DNA from: Oxalobacteraceae sp. CFBP 13730
GTDB taxonomy: Bacteria; Pseudomonadota; Gammaproteobacteria; Burkholderiales; Burkholderiaceae_D
Reading direction: 5' to 3'
Length of the DNA: 64,000 nt
Assembly (NCBI GenBank): GCA_014841835.1
Contig: JACYUQ010000001.1
Span: 1 to 64,000 of the forward strand
Shown piece by piece: positions 16,385-25,500 of the stretch. Position numbers and translations under genes: made by a program. The first letter of the stretch is position 1, and each line of letters starts with the position of its first letter. The notes beneath the pieces were generated by a model. The model ran no database searches. It saw only the letters and a list, made by a program, of their open reading frames with translations, and was not told the DNA's origin.

Positions 16385-18439
16385 CTACAGCTTCACGTTC
16401 AGTGAGATATACGCAGCCCGGCCATTGCCCGATGAGTACATTGGCTGCGCCTGGCTTGCCGGCCAGAAGAAGTTGTCGTACCACGCGTACTCATAATTGC
16501 GGTCCGCAATATTCTTGACCTGGAGATCGATGCTGGTGCGCGCCGAGATCGCATAGCGCACGTTCGCATCGAACAGCACGAAGCCGCCAAACTTGCCCAG
16601 CTCGTTGGGCGTATCGATGTAATAATTGCCCTGCGAGCGGCCCTGCAAGCCGAAGCGCCAGGTGTCCGAGTGCTTGTAATCCAGGCTCACATTGGTGATG
16701 TGGCGCGGCGTCGAAAACACTTCCTTGCCGGCCAGCGACACGCCATTCGTGCCCGTGGCCTTGCGCACTTCGGCCTTTTGCAGCGAGTGCGACAGCGACA
16801 GTTCCAGCTTGTCAGTAACCTTGCCCGAGAGCTGGAAATCCAGGCCTTCACGGCGCGTCTCGCCCAGCCCCACCGTGGTGCCGGTGGCCGGCATATTCGC
16901 CACTTCACCCGTTGCATCCTGACGCCAGAGCGCCAGGCGCAGGTCGCTGCGCGTGGTGGGCTTGAGCTTGACGCCCACTTCCTTGCCAGTGTTCACCGAT
17001 GCGTCGAACGGCGCCTGGCCCGGCACCAGATAGGCCGGCCCCACCGAGCCCGTCAGAATCTGGAACGTGCGGCCCCAGTTGCCGTAGACGCTGATGTCGG
17101 TTGCCGGACTCCACACCATGCTGAACTTGGGTTGCTTGATCCAGCCGTACTCCTGCAAGCCCACGCTCGTGCCACCCGCCAGCGGCTGATTGCCGGTAAA
17201 GCGGTCGACCCGGTAGCCCGGCACGAGCTGAATCGTGTCGGTGGCCTTGATCACCGCCTGCACATAGGCGCCGACATTGTTGAACTTGTAGCGGTCGTCG
17301 TTCTGGATGCGAGCCGGCGTCGTGAAGTCCGTCGGGATCGCGAAGTTGTAGCGCAGGCGGCGGTAGCCATTGTCCTGACGCTCGGTGTTCACACCGCCGT
17401 CGACCGTGACGCGCTCGTTCGCGCGCCATGTCAGCGTGCTCATGAAGCCGAGCTGTTCTTCATCCCACAGCCGGCGCTGACGCGGCGCATTGCCTTCGGG
17501 ATTGCTGGTGAAGGTGACGCGGCGGTCGTCCTTGTACTCGTTGTAATACAGCTTGTTGCTGAGGAACGCGTTCGGCGTGATGTGCCAGTCAAGGTGCGCG
17601 CTGGCGTGGTGCATGTCGCGGTCGGTCTTGTCATTGGCGTTCTTGCGCGGCGACTGGCGGCGGTCGGCGGCAAGTTCGGCGGCAGTCAGAAAGCCCGGCT
17701 CGCCCGACGTGTGTTCGTAGGTACGCACGACCAGCCCGGCCGTGACCGTCTTGTCATTCGATGTGACGAACCACTTGCCGCCGATCGAGTATTTGTTGGA
17801 GTCGCCGTTCGCGCGGTAGCTGTCGGTCAGTTGTTTCGCCACGAAATAATTTTGTGCAAAGCCATCGGCTTCGCGGCCATACGCCGCCTGCACTTCGCGC
17901 GTGTTGAAGCTGCCGTAGGTGAACCGGCTGTCCATATAATTGCCACCCTGGCGTGTGCCGATATTCAGGTTGCCACCGATATTGAGCAGGCCGTAGCGTG
18001 GATCGTTCGTGCCGCGTACCACTTCGATATAGTCGACCTCGAGCGGGAAGATCATGTCGATGAAGCGCTGGTTGCCGCTGTTGACATTGCTCGGGATGCC
18101 GTCGATCAGCACCTTGATGCCATTGATATAGCCTTCGCCGTTGAACGCGCGAAAGCTCGCTTTGCCCGATTCGGCGCCCATCCGCGTTTCGGTCAGCTGC
18201 ACGCCCGGCAACTGGCCAACCAGTTCCCAGCTGTTGGTCACGTTCTTGTCTTCGATCTTGTCCGCGCCCAGCACGTCGACCGATGTCAGGACGCGGCTCG
18301 AGCGCAACGCGCCGGCGTCGCGCTGGGCGCTCACGCGCACCTCGCCCATGACGATCGCCGGTTCGGCAGCGTGGGCGAACGTGGAACCGAGGGTTGCCAG
18401 GGCAAGTGCACGGGCAATTGGAAGGCGCTTGAATGTCAT
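16385..18439 (-). CDS. TonB-dependent outer membrane receptor, iron-regulated
   Basis: 684 residues with a signal peptide ending near AHAAEP. The plug domain is clear (about 40-155: GEVRVSAQRDAG, NGIKVLIDGIPSNVNSG, DYIEVVRGTNDPRYG). The remainder is a 22-strand-type beta barrel ending in the aromatic C-terminal strand AAYISLNVKL. A Fur-like box lies 49 bases before the ATG (18488-18507), so expression is likely induced by iron limitation. This points to a siderophore or ferric-complex receptor. The ligand cannot be told from sequence, and no siderophore genes are nearby. Confidence 0.9.
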   Translation of the reverse strand: MTFKRLPIARALALATLGSTFAHAAEPAIVMGEVRVSAQRDAGALRSSRVLTSVDVLGADKIEDKNVTNSWELVGQLPGVQLTETRMGAESGKASFRAFNGEGYINGIKVLIDGIPSNVNSGNQRFIDMIFPLEVDYIEVVRGTNDPRYGLLNIGGNLNIGTRQGGNYMDSRFTYGSFNTREVQAAYGREADGFAQNYFVAKQLTDSYRANGDSNKYSIGGKWFVTSNDKTVTAGLVVRTYEHTSGEPGFLTAAELAADRRQSPRKNANDKTDRDMHHASAHLDWHITPNAFLSNKLYYNEYKDDRRVTFTSNPEGNAPRQRRLWDEEQLGFMSTLTWRANERVTVDGGVNTERQDNGYRRLRYNFAIPTDFTTPARIQNDDRYKFNNVGAYVQAVIKATDTIQLVPGYRVDRFTGNQPLAGGTSVGLQEYGWIKQPKFSMVWSPATDISVYGNWGRTFQILTGSVGPAYLVPGQAPFDASVNTGKEVGVKLKPTTRSDLRLALWRQDATGEVANMPATGTTVGLGETRREGLDFQLSGKVTDKLELSLSHSLQKAEVRKATGTNGVSLAGKEVFSTPRHITNVSLDYKHSDTWRFGLQGRSQGNYYIDTPNELGKFGGFVLFDANVRYAISARTSIDLQVKNIADRNYEYAWYDNFFWPASQAQPMYSSGNGRAAYISLNVKL

Positions 18440-18487
18440 CAGAAAAACCTTGTCATGAACGGCGAACGCGGCGATGCGCGCTGAGTC

Positions 18488-18507
18488 GATAATGATAAAC
18501 CATTCTC
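18488..18507 (-). promoter_or_regulatory. Fur box upstream of the TonB receptor
   Basis: GATAATGATAAACCATTCTC on the plus strand matches the 19-bp Fur consensus (GATAATGATAATCATTATC) at most positions, with a one-base insertion in the centre. It lies between the receptor gene and the divergent secreted-protein gene at 18586, so it could control both. Confidence 0.75.
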
Positions 18508-18585
18508 AGTAGAGAAGGCAATATGCAAGATGGTGCCCGGCATGCGGTATGCTGAATCATCGCCCATCGGGCAATCCAACTCGCC

Positions 18586-19011
18586 ATGAAAATTCTGCAG
18601 ATGAAGCATCTGAACGCCCTGCTGTGCGCCGCCTTGCTCGCCAACCCAGCGATGGCGCAGTCCACCGAGTTTCGCTGCCTGGTGTCGGTCGACGCCACGA
18701 CGCCAATCCGGCTTCAGTTCGACTTCCCGCAGTCCGAACACGCACACGCCACCGTGCGCTATCAGCGCGGCAGCAAGCCCCTCCCTCTGCGGGCGCTCAA
18801 GTCGAGTTCAGTGGAAATGACACCGGGCAGACCATTCGAGTTCACCACGGTCTGGAAAGAACCGGGCAGGGCCGGCGGCACGTACACGGTCGCCACGCAA
18901 GGCGCGCTCATCAACCGATTCACGTATCTGCGTACCCGGGACAAGAAGACGTTCACGTTCGAGGAAGATACCGGCGCAATGGGAACATCACGCTGCAAGT
19001 GGGGAAAATAA
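18586..19011 (+). CDS. Secreted hypothetical protein
   Basis: 141 residues. A signal peptide is present (ALLCAALLANPAMAQ). The mature part has two Cys (EFRCLVSV and SRCKWGK) that could form a disulfide linking both ends of a small beta protein. The start is 18586; an in-frame ATG at 18601 (MKHLNALL) is also possible, and neither has a good ribosome binding site. It is divergent from the TonB receptor with the Fur box between them. No family is recognised. Confidence 0.65.
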   Translation: MKILQMKHLNALLCAALLANPAMAQSTEFRCLVSVDATTPIRLQFDFPQSEHAHATVRYQRGSKPLPLRALKSSSVEMTPGRPFEFTTVWKEPGRAGGTYTVATQGALINRFTYLRTRDKKTFTFEEDTGAMGTSRCKWGK

Positions 19012-19017
19012 AGGGCG

Positions 19018-19069
19018 AAAAAAAACCGCAGCGTGCATGAGGCCAGGCCTGGCATCATGCACGCTGCGG
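19018..19069 (-). terminator. Strong intrinsic terminator of the sorbosone-dehydrogenase-like gene
   Basis: On the minus strand a perfect 15-bp stem (19069-19055 with 19040-19026, 14-base loop) is followed by eight T (19025-19018). This is a classical rho-independent terminator, 20 bases after the stop of the gene ending at 19089. Confidence 0.92.
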
Positions 19070-19088
19070 CGGTTGCTCCAGAGGCCGA

Positions 19089-20381
19089 TCAGCGGTTCGG
19101 CGCCACGCGCCAGACCGTATTGGCCAGGTCATCGGCAATGATCAGCGCGCCGCGCGGATCGACCGTGACACCGACCGGACGACCACGCGTCTTGCCATTG
19201 GCATCCCGGAAGCCCGTTGCGAAATCGATTGCCGCGCCGGCCGGACGACCGTTGGCGAACGGCACGAAGATCACCTTGTAGCCCACCGGATTGTCGCGGT
19301 TCCAGCTACCGTGTTCGCCAACAAATGCGCCATTGGCGAACTTTGCGCCCATGGTCGGCAGCGAGAAGTGCAGACCCAGCGCCGCGACGTGCGATCCCAG
19401 GCCATAGTCCGGCTTGATCGCAGCCGCCACCTTTTTCGGGTTCGGCGGCATCACGCGCGGGTCGACGTTCTGGCCCCAGTAGCTGTACGGCCAGCCGTAG
19501 AAACCGCCCTCTTTCACCGACGTCAGATAATCCGGCACCAGGTCCGGACCCAGTTCATCGCGCTCGTTCACGACCGACCACAACTGGCCCGTTTCCGGGT
19601 TCATCGCCAGCGCCGTCGGGTTGCGCAGGCCCGTGGCGTACGGCTTGTGGGCGCCCGTCGTCACGTCGATCTGCCACACCATTGCGCGGTCGACTTCGGC
19701 TTCCATACCGCGCTCGGTGATATTGCTGTTCGAACCGATACCGACGTAGACATAGCGACCATCGGGGCTGATGGTCATGGCTTTCGTCCAGTGGTGGTTG
19801 ATCTCGGCGGGCAGTTGGGTGAGCGTCACCGGCGCTGCGGCAGCCTTGGTCTGACCCGGCTGGTAATCGAAGGTGACCACCGCATCCTGGTTCGCCACGT
19901 ACAGCTTGTTATTGGCAAACGCCAGGCCGTACGGGGCGTTCAGGTTCTCGGCGAACACGGTCTTGAGCTCGTACTGGCCGTCACCGTCCGCATCGCGCAG
20001 CAGCGTCAGGCGATTGCCGCCCTTGACCTTGGTATTGCCCTGCGCTTTGATATAGCCGGCAATGACGTCTTTCGGCTTGAGCTTGGCCGCGCTGCCGCCA
20101 CGTCCTTCCGCTACCAGGATATCGCCGTTCGGCAGCACCAGCATCTGGCGCGGGATCTTCAGGTCGGTCGCGATGGCCGTGATGCTGTAACCCTCTGGCA
20201 CGGTCGGCTTCTGATCGCCCCATGCAGTCGGCTCGGCAATTTTCATGCTCGGGAACAGGCCGCGCTCGGGCGCCGGCAGTTTCGGATCCGGGCCGCTGGC
20301 CAGGTTGGTATTGGCTTCGTTACTGCAGGCGCTGGCCAGCAGGGTCATGCTGAACAGGGCAAGTGCGCTCGAGCGATTCAT
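19089..20381 (-). CDS. PQQ-dependent sugar (sorbosone-type) dehydrogenase-like lipoprotein
   Basis: 430 residues. A lipoprotein signal is visible (ALFSMTLLASACS, Cys near residue 19). The mature protein is a six-bladed beta propeller of the soluble glucose/sorbosone dehydrogenase family: LPNGDILVAEGRGGSA, NAPYGLAFANNKLYVANQDA, YVYVGIGSNSNITERG, GLRNPTALAMNPETGQLW and AFVGEHGSWNR. The family binds PQQ and oxidises sugars in the periplasm. The start overlaps the stop of the upstream DUF2231 gene (ATGA), with GGGAGGA before it, so both form an operon ending at the terminator at 19018-19069. The true substrate is unknown. Confidence 0.88.
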   Translation of the reverse strand: MNRSSALALFSMTLLASACSNEANTNLASGPDPKLPAPERGLFPSMKIAEPTAWGDQKPTVPEGYSITAIATDLKIPRQMLVLPNGDILVAEGRGGSAAKLKPKDVIAGYIKAQGNTKVKGGNRLTLLRDADGDGQYELKTVFAENLNAPYGLAFANNKLYVANQDAVVTFDYQPGQTKAAAAPVTLTQLPAEINHHWTKAMTISPDGRYVYVGIGSNSNITERGMEAEVDRAMVWQIDVTTGAHKPYATGLRNPTALAMNPETGQLWSVVNERDELGPDLVPDYLTSVKEGGFYGWPYSYWGQNVDPRVMPPNPKKVAAAIKPDYGLGSHVAALGLHFSLPTMGAKFANGAFVGEHGSWNRDNPVGYKVIFVPFANGRPAGAAIDFATGFRDANGKTRGRPVGVTVDPRGALIIADDLANTVWRVAPNR

Positions 20382-20809
20382 TTCAGTCCTCCCGAACGTG
20401 GGTTAAGGCCTATGACAGCGGTAATGCAAATCAGGATAAAGACGATGACCGACAGCAACAGGCCGGTCGGCATGAGCGCCCAGGCATCCTTGGCATGCTG
20501 GAACGCGTTGACCAGTCCGATCACGAAGGTCAGCAGCAGCAGCACGAAGTAGTTCAACGGCCGACCGGCCATTGGCCTGGCGCGCAGCAGATTGACCAGC
20601 GCGAACACGAGCGCCAGCCCGGCGAACAGCAAGGCGCCGGCGTTGAGCCACGAAGCAAAATTGCTCCACTGGATCTGGTAGGTGGTGTAGTAGGTGTAAT
20701 CGCTGAGCAATGCGCCGAGGAACAGCGACACGCTGCCTGCGAGCAGGATCGTATGGAGTACGCCTGGCGGACGGACGTACGTTGCGCTGGCCGTGGTGAC
20801 AGTAGACAT
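20378..20809 (-). CDS. DUF2231-family membrane protein
   Basis: 143 residues with four hydrophobic helices (LHTILLAGSVSLFLGALL; LNAGALLFAGLALVFALVNL; YFVLLLLTFVIGLVNAF; LLLSVIVFILICITAVIGL). The opening RPPGVLHTILLAG and the SDYTYYTTYQIQWSNFASW loop are typical of DUF2231 proteins found beside sorbosone-dehydrogenase-like genes. It overlaps that gene by four bases. A role in electron transfer or membrane anchoring for the dehydrogenase is an inference from this repeated pairing. Confidence 0.85.
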   Translation of the reverse strand: MSTVTTASATYVRPPGVLHTILLAGSVSLFLGALLSDYTYYTTYQIQWSNFASWLNAGALLFAGLALVFALVNLLRARPMAGRPLNYFVLLLLTFVIGLVNAFQHAKDAWALMPTGLLLSVIVFILICITAVIGLNPRSGGLK

Positions 20810-20987
20810 GGGGGTTGACCTTATTGGTAATTTTGATAACGCAGATCATAGCGGCTATGCAGCGAGACTGTCGCCTCGTTGAGTCCGGCACGAATCTGGT
20901 ACGAATCGGGCGCGAATCGGGCGTCGCTCTCATGCCAAAGGTGGTCGATGTGCGTGACGCTGCCGGCAACGCCGGGGCGTACAGAGA

Positions 20988-21419
20988 TCAGTCGCGTCGG
21001 TTGGACGCCAGCGCGATGCGGTACGTGGCGCAGGCGCCATCGGGCGCGGGACGATGGTCGATCCCGACCGACAGCAAGGGCCGGCGCGAGGCGCCCGATC
21101 CGGCCAGGGTCTCGGCCCGCAGTTGCTCCTGGCCTGTCACGCTGACGTATCGAAGGGGCCGCTCGACCGGCCACTGCGTGCACGACTGCAACTGAGCGTT
21201 GCGCGTGACGACCTGGAAGACCAGCGGCAGCACGACCGCGTGGCGATATGCCCCCCCGCGCCACAGTTCGGCGCCATCGGGCGTATGACGCAGCAGCAGT
21301 CCTTCGCGCAGCATCAGCGCTGTCGTGTCGAGGCTGGGGATAAAACGCAGGTGCATGGCCATGCCCACCGGATGTTCGTGGCTGACCACGATGGCCACCA
21401 GAGGGCGATACGGGGCCAT
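20988..21419 (-). CDS. Hypothetical protein in the wHTH/STAND module
   Basis: 143 residues from the ATG at 21419, four bases after the stop of the winged-helix regulator, so the two are clearly one operon. The protein is soluble and beta-rich: VVSHEHPVGMAMHLRFIPSL, MLREGLLLRHTPDGAELWRG, LPLVFQVVTRNAQLQSCTQW. The layout (an LRF strand, then a LLLRHTPDG hairpin, then PLVFQV) reminds me of small proteins that accompany contractile-tail gene sets. That is an unchecked impression, and no tail gene is present here. No function is assigned. The 178 bases after it hold nothing I can identify. Confidence 0.6.
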   Translation of the reverse strand: MAPYRPLVAIVVSHEHPVGMAMHLRFIPSLDTTALMLREGLLLRHTPDGAELWRGGAYRHAVVLPLVFQVVTRNAQLQSCTQWPVERPLRYVSVTGQEQLRAETLAGSGASRRPLLSVGIDHRPAPDGACATYRIALASNRRD

Positions 21420-21423
21420 TGCC

Positions 21424-22260
21424 TTACCGGCCTCGCAAGGCCGTACCGCGCGGCAGATGCTGCTGCAGCGCGGCCACGCAGCGCGCGGCCATCTGTTCCT
21501 GGTCGCCAATGGCGCCATCGATTGCGCCATCGATCCCGCTGGCGCGGTCGAACTGCGCATACCACAGCACCGCGCCGCCGGCACCGTGCCGCAGGATCAG
21601 CGACACGCGCAGCAGCGCGGCGTCCTGGCGCACCGTGCCCTCGAGCAGGTAGCGCGCGCGCGACTGGCCGTCGGCCGGGGCCGGGCTGTCACCGCCGGGC
21701 AGGCTGAGCGAGCGAAGTTCACGGTACAGCCGGAAGCCCAACTCGTCATTCAGGCCTGCCGTGAAGTGACTGGCCGCTGCGTCGGCGCACAGGCAGATGA
21801 GCGGGCTGAACAGCAATAGCGGCGCACCGGCAGGCACCGGCCCGCCTGCTCCCTGGTCGTCGGGGGGCAGGATGCGGGCATGATAACGGCCTGGCGGCAC
21901 ACTGATGCGCAAGGCATCAAGGACGCCTTCATCGGCGTAATACGCGGTCAGGCGCAGACGCAGACGCCCTGCCTGGACCCGGACGATGGGATCGTCTGCC
22001 GGGGAATACGCTGCCGGATCGCGGCCAAACACGGCCACGCCGATCTCGTGTTCCGGTGGCGACGCATCTGCGTCGTCGCACACCAGCACGCGCTCGACCA
22101 GATACACCAGCAACGCCGTGCAGCGGCGTGCCTTGGCAAATTGCTTGCTGGTCAGGACACGTCGCAATGCCTCGCGGATGGCATCGTCCGAACAGGGACG
22201 CGGTTCGTTGCCCACGGCCGATGCGCTGGTGATCAGTGACAATGCAGGCTGGTTCATCAT
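21424..22260 (-). CDS. Winged-helix regulator of the TPR/adenylate-cyclase-associated type
   Basis: 278 residues. The N-terminal 130 residues match the DNA-binding-like module at the front of many TPR, TolB-like and adenylate cyclase-like proteins: KQFAKARRCTALLVYLVERV, EIGVAVFGRDPAAYSPADDP, IVRVQAGRLRLRLTAYYADE and the glycine-rich end SVPPGRY. The C-terminal half keeps a TolB-N-like pattern (YLLEGTVRQDAALLRVSLIL, GAVLWYAQFDR) but stops before any propeller, so it is shorter than usual. ATG 22257 fits GGAG spacing slightly better than 22260. It is divergent from the large STAND regulator and is followed closely by the 143-residue gene. Confidence 0.78.
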   Translation of the reverse strand: MMNQPALSLITSASAVGNEPRPCSDDAIREALRRVLTSKQFAKARRCTALLVYLVERVLVCDDADASPPEHEIGVAVFGRDPAAYSPADDPIVRVQAGRLRLRLTAYYADEGVLDALRISVPPGRYHARILPPDDQGAGGPVPAGAPLLLFSPLICLCADAAASHFTAGLNDELGFRLYRELRSLSLPGGDSPAPADGQSRARYLLEGTVRQDAALLRVSLILRHGAGGAVLWYAQFDRASGIDGAIDGAIGDQEQMAARCVAALQQHLPRGTALRGR

Positions 22261-22295
22261 GCTCTCCGGTAAGTCGTGCTGCTCGATCCCTGCGC

Positions 22296-22316
22296 GAACA
22301 CTTTACGATGAACACT
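22296..22316. repeat. Direct repeat GAACACT x2 in the divergent promoter region
   Basis: GAACACT occurs at 22296-22302 and 22310-22316, 14 bases apart, 36 bases upstream of the winged-helix regulator start. Close by are TTGACA at 22448-22453 and the dyad GGTTT-ACA-AAACC at 22454-22466, on the side of the STAND gene. Tandem half-sites suit winged-helix regulators. Operator function is an inference. Confidence 0.4.
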
Positions 22317-22535
22317 GTATTGACACCTTCCGGATACCTTCCCGCATCGCCCTGCACGTCAAGTCATTGATTCATTTGTCAAATCCCCGGCGCGGATTCG
22401 AGTGGGCGCGTTGCCGGACCAACCGTCCGACAAAAGCAACTGAAACATTGACAGGTTTACAAAACCATCTTTTACGTGCCATATTGAAAGCCTGCCATCA
22501 TCGCAAGTGTTTTTTGCTTGCCACGGCACACGAGG

Positions 22536-25500
22536 ATGCGCCTCGCCCATGCTCAGGGAGTGATCTTGACACACGCATCGCAACCCGAATTACGTGCACT
22601 GCAAGAAGGCGATCCGTTGCTCGCGGGCGGTCGCTTTCTGTTGGGCGACTGGACAGTCGATCTGGCGGCGCACCGGATCGCGCGCGGTGACAACGTGGTG
22701 GCGCTGGAGCCGCGGCCGATGGCCGTGCTGGCCGAACTGTGCCGGCGCTGCGGCGAGGTCGTCACGGCCGACGCCCTGCTCGATGCCTGCTGGCCAGGCC
22801 AGGTCCAGGGCGACAACCAGGTGCACAAGGTCATTGCCGGCCTGCGCCGGGCGCTGCGGGACGCCGCCACCAGTCCGCGCTATATCGAAACGATCCGCAA
22901 GCAGGGCTACCGGCTGATCGCCCCGATCCGCGTGCTGTCCGACAATGGGCCGCGCAGCCTGAGCGGCGCATGGCGCGGTACCTCGCCCTTCCGTGGCCTG
23001 GAACCGTTCGGCACGGAACATGCCGCCGTCTATTTCGGCCGCGACGATGCCATCCGGCAGTTGCACCGCCGCCTCGGTGAGCAGCAGGCGCGCGGCCACG
23101 CCCTGGTCGTGCTGCTGGGACCCAGCGGTTCCGGCAAGACCTCGCTGGTGCGTGCCGGACTGATCCCCGCCATGCTGGCCGCGCCGGTGCCGGGCGATGA
23201 ACGCCTGCGGGCCTGCACCGCGACCGTGCTCGACCTGGGCGCGCTCGACGCGAGCGGCCCGTGGCAGGCGCTGGCCGGGGCGCTGCTCGACTGGGAGTTC
23301 GCCAATGTCGCGCTGTTGTCGGGCCACAGCATCGCCTCGCTGGCGGAGTTGCTGCATGGCGAGCCAGATGAAATGCTGCGCTTGCTGCGGATCGGTTTGC
23401 AGGCGCAGCGCGCTGACAACGCGGGCTTGCCACTGCTGGTGCTGGATCGTCTGGAGGGCCTGTTCGAGCCAGCCAGGGACGCGGACCGCCAGGCGTTTCT
23501 CGACTGTATCGAACGGCTGGTCCGCAGCAGCATGGTGCTGGTGCTGGCCGTCTGCCGCAACGACTTTTATCCCCGCCTGTCGTGCCACCGCCTGCTGATG
23601 CATGGCAAGGAGCACGGAGCGCACATGGACCTGGCGCCACCCGACGCCCAGGCCATCATGCAGATGATCCGCCTGCCGGCACGCGCGGCCAACCTGACCT
23701 ATGGCAGCGACGCGAGCAGCCTGAACCGGCTGGACGACCGTCTTTGCGCCGATGCAATGCAGGCCGGCGACGCCTTGCCGCTGCTGCAATACACGTTGCA
23801 GGCGCTGTATCTGGCGCGCGCGCCCGGCGACGAACTGACCTGGGCTGCGTACGATGCGCTGGGTGGCCTGGAAGGTGCGATCAGCAGCCGGGCCGAAGCG
23901 ATCCTGGCAGTCTTGCCGGACCCGCAGCAGGCAGCGCTGGCGCGACTGCTGCCGCGCCTGGTAACCCTGTCGGCCGAGGATGCATCGCCCACCAGCCGCT
24001 CGGTGATCGGCGCCAGCCTCACTGACCTGCACGAGCGCGCACTGGCCGAGGCACTGATCGATGCGCGTTTGCTGGTGGCCGACCGCCTGGGCGGCGGCGA
24101 GATCGGTTTTCGTGTCGCGCACGAAGCCTTGCTGCGCCGCTGGCCACGCGTGACGGCGTGGGTCGCGCAGCACCGCGTCGCACTGACCGCACGCGCCGAG
24201 CTGGCGCCCTGGGTCCGGCGCTGGCTGGACAGCGGACGGGCCAAGGCCTGTCTGCTGCCACGGGTGCCGCTGTTGTGGCAATCGAGCAGCGCGGTGCGCG
24301 CCGCACCGCAACTGTTCGGGCGCGACGAACACGACTTTGTGGCGCGCTCACTGGCCCGCCTCAAGGCGCATACGCGCTGGCGCGTGGCCGCGCTGATTGG
24401 TGCCCTGGCGCTGGCGGCAACTGCCGGCCTGGCCGCCGTGCGCAACGCCCAGCTGGCCGAGACCGTGACAGCGCGCGAGCTGCAGAGCCGGCGCCTGGCC
24501 ACCTTCATGCTGGGCGAGCTTGCCGACCAGCTGCGCCCCATCGGCAAGCTCGATCTGCTCGCCAGCATCGGTGAACATGGTTTGCAGGTGCTCAATCCTC
24601 ATGACATTCGCGACGAACTGCCGGCCGACACCTTGCAGCGCGCCAAGGCGCTGGTCGTGATCGGCGAAGTCAACAGCAGTCGCGGAACGCACCAGCTCGC
24701 GATGGCCGGCATGGCGCTGGCGCGTGCCTACGCGCTGCTCTCGGGCATGGGCCCGGCGCCAGGCATCGATCTTGGCGAGTACTACAAGACGCTGGGCGCC
24801 AGCGCATTCTGGCTCGGCCAGATGGCCTATGACGCGGGCCGCCTGGATGAGGCCACCGCGCAGATGACGCGCTATCGCGCCGCCAGCCAGGCCTGGCTGG
24901 CCGCCGCACCGGCGCATCCCCAGGCCAGGGCCGAGCTCGGGTTTGCGCTCGGGAGCCTGAGTTCGATTGCAATGCGCCGGGGCCGCTGGGTTGACGCGCA
25001 GCGCGGCTTCGATGCGTCGCTGGCGCTCAAGCTGGCGGTGCTGGCCGACCATCCTGGCGACGTCGATGCCCAGGATGCGGTTGCCAGCGCACGTGCCTGG
25101 CTGGGCCAGGTGGCGCACCTGACAGGCAACAGTGCGCATGCGCTGACGCTGTACGACACCGCGCGCGCGGTGCAACGACAGCTGCAACAGGCGTGCCCGG
25201 GCGAATCGGTACGGCTGCGCGACCTGGCCGTCATCGAGAGCCGGCGCGCCGAAGCCTTGCAGGCACTGGGCCGGCGCGACGAGGCGATCGCCGCCAGGCT
25301 GGCAGCTGTGAGCTGGATGCACCGGGCGCTGGTCGATGGCGCCAGCAACGCCTTCTGGCAAGCAGAAAGCCTGCTGGCCGAGAGCGCCCTGCTGCTGGCG
25401 CAGGCGGACGCCGGCCGGCCCATCGACGCGCAGCTCGCTGCGCTGCAGCGCCGTCTGGCAAGCGCCGGCAAGGGCAAAGAGGACATGCGCGAGTGGCGCC

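Noticed and set aside
16670-18484. 604-codon plus-strand frame opposite the TonB receptor
   Set aside because: Shadow frame without recognisable domains or ribosome site; the minus strand encodes a full receptor.
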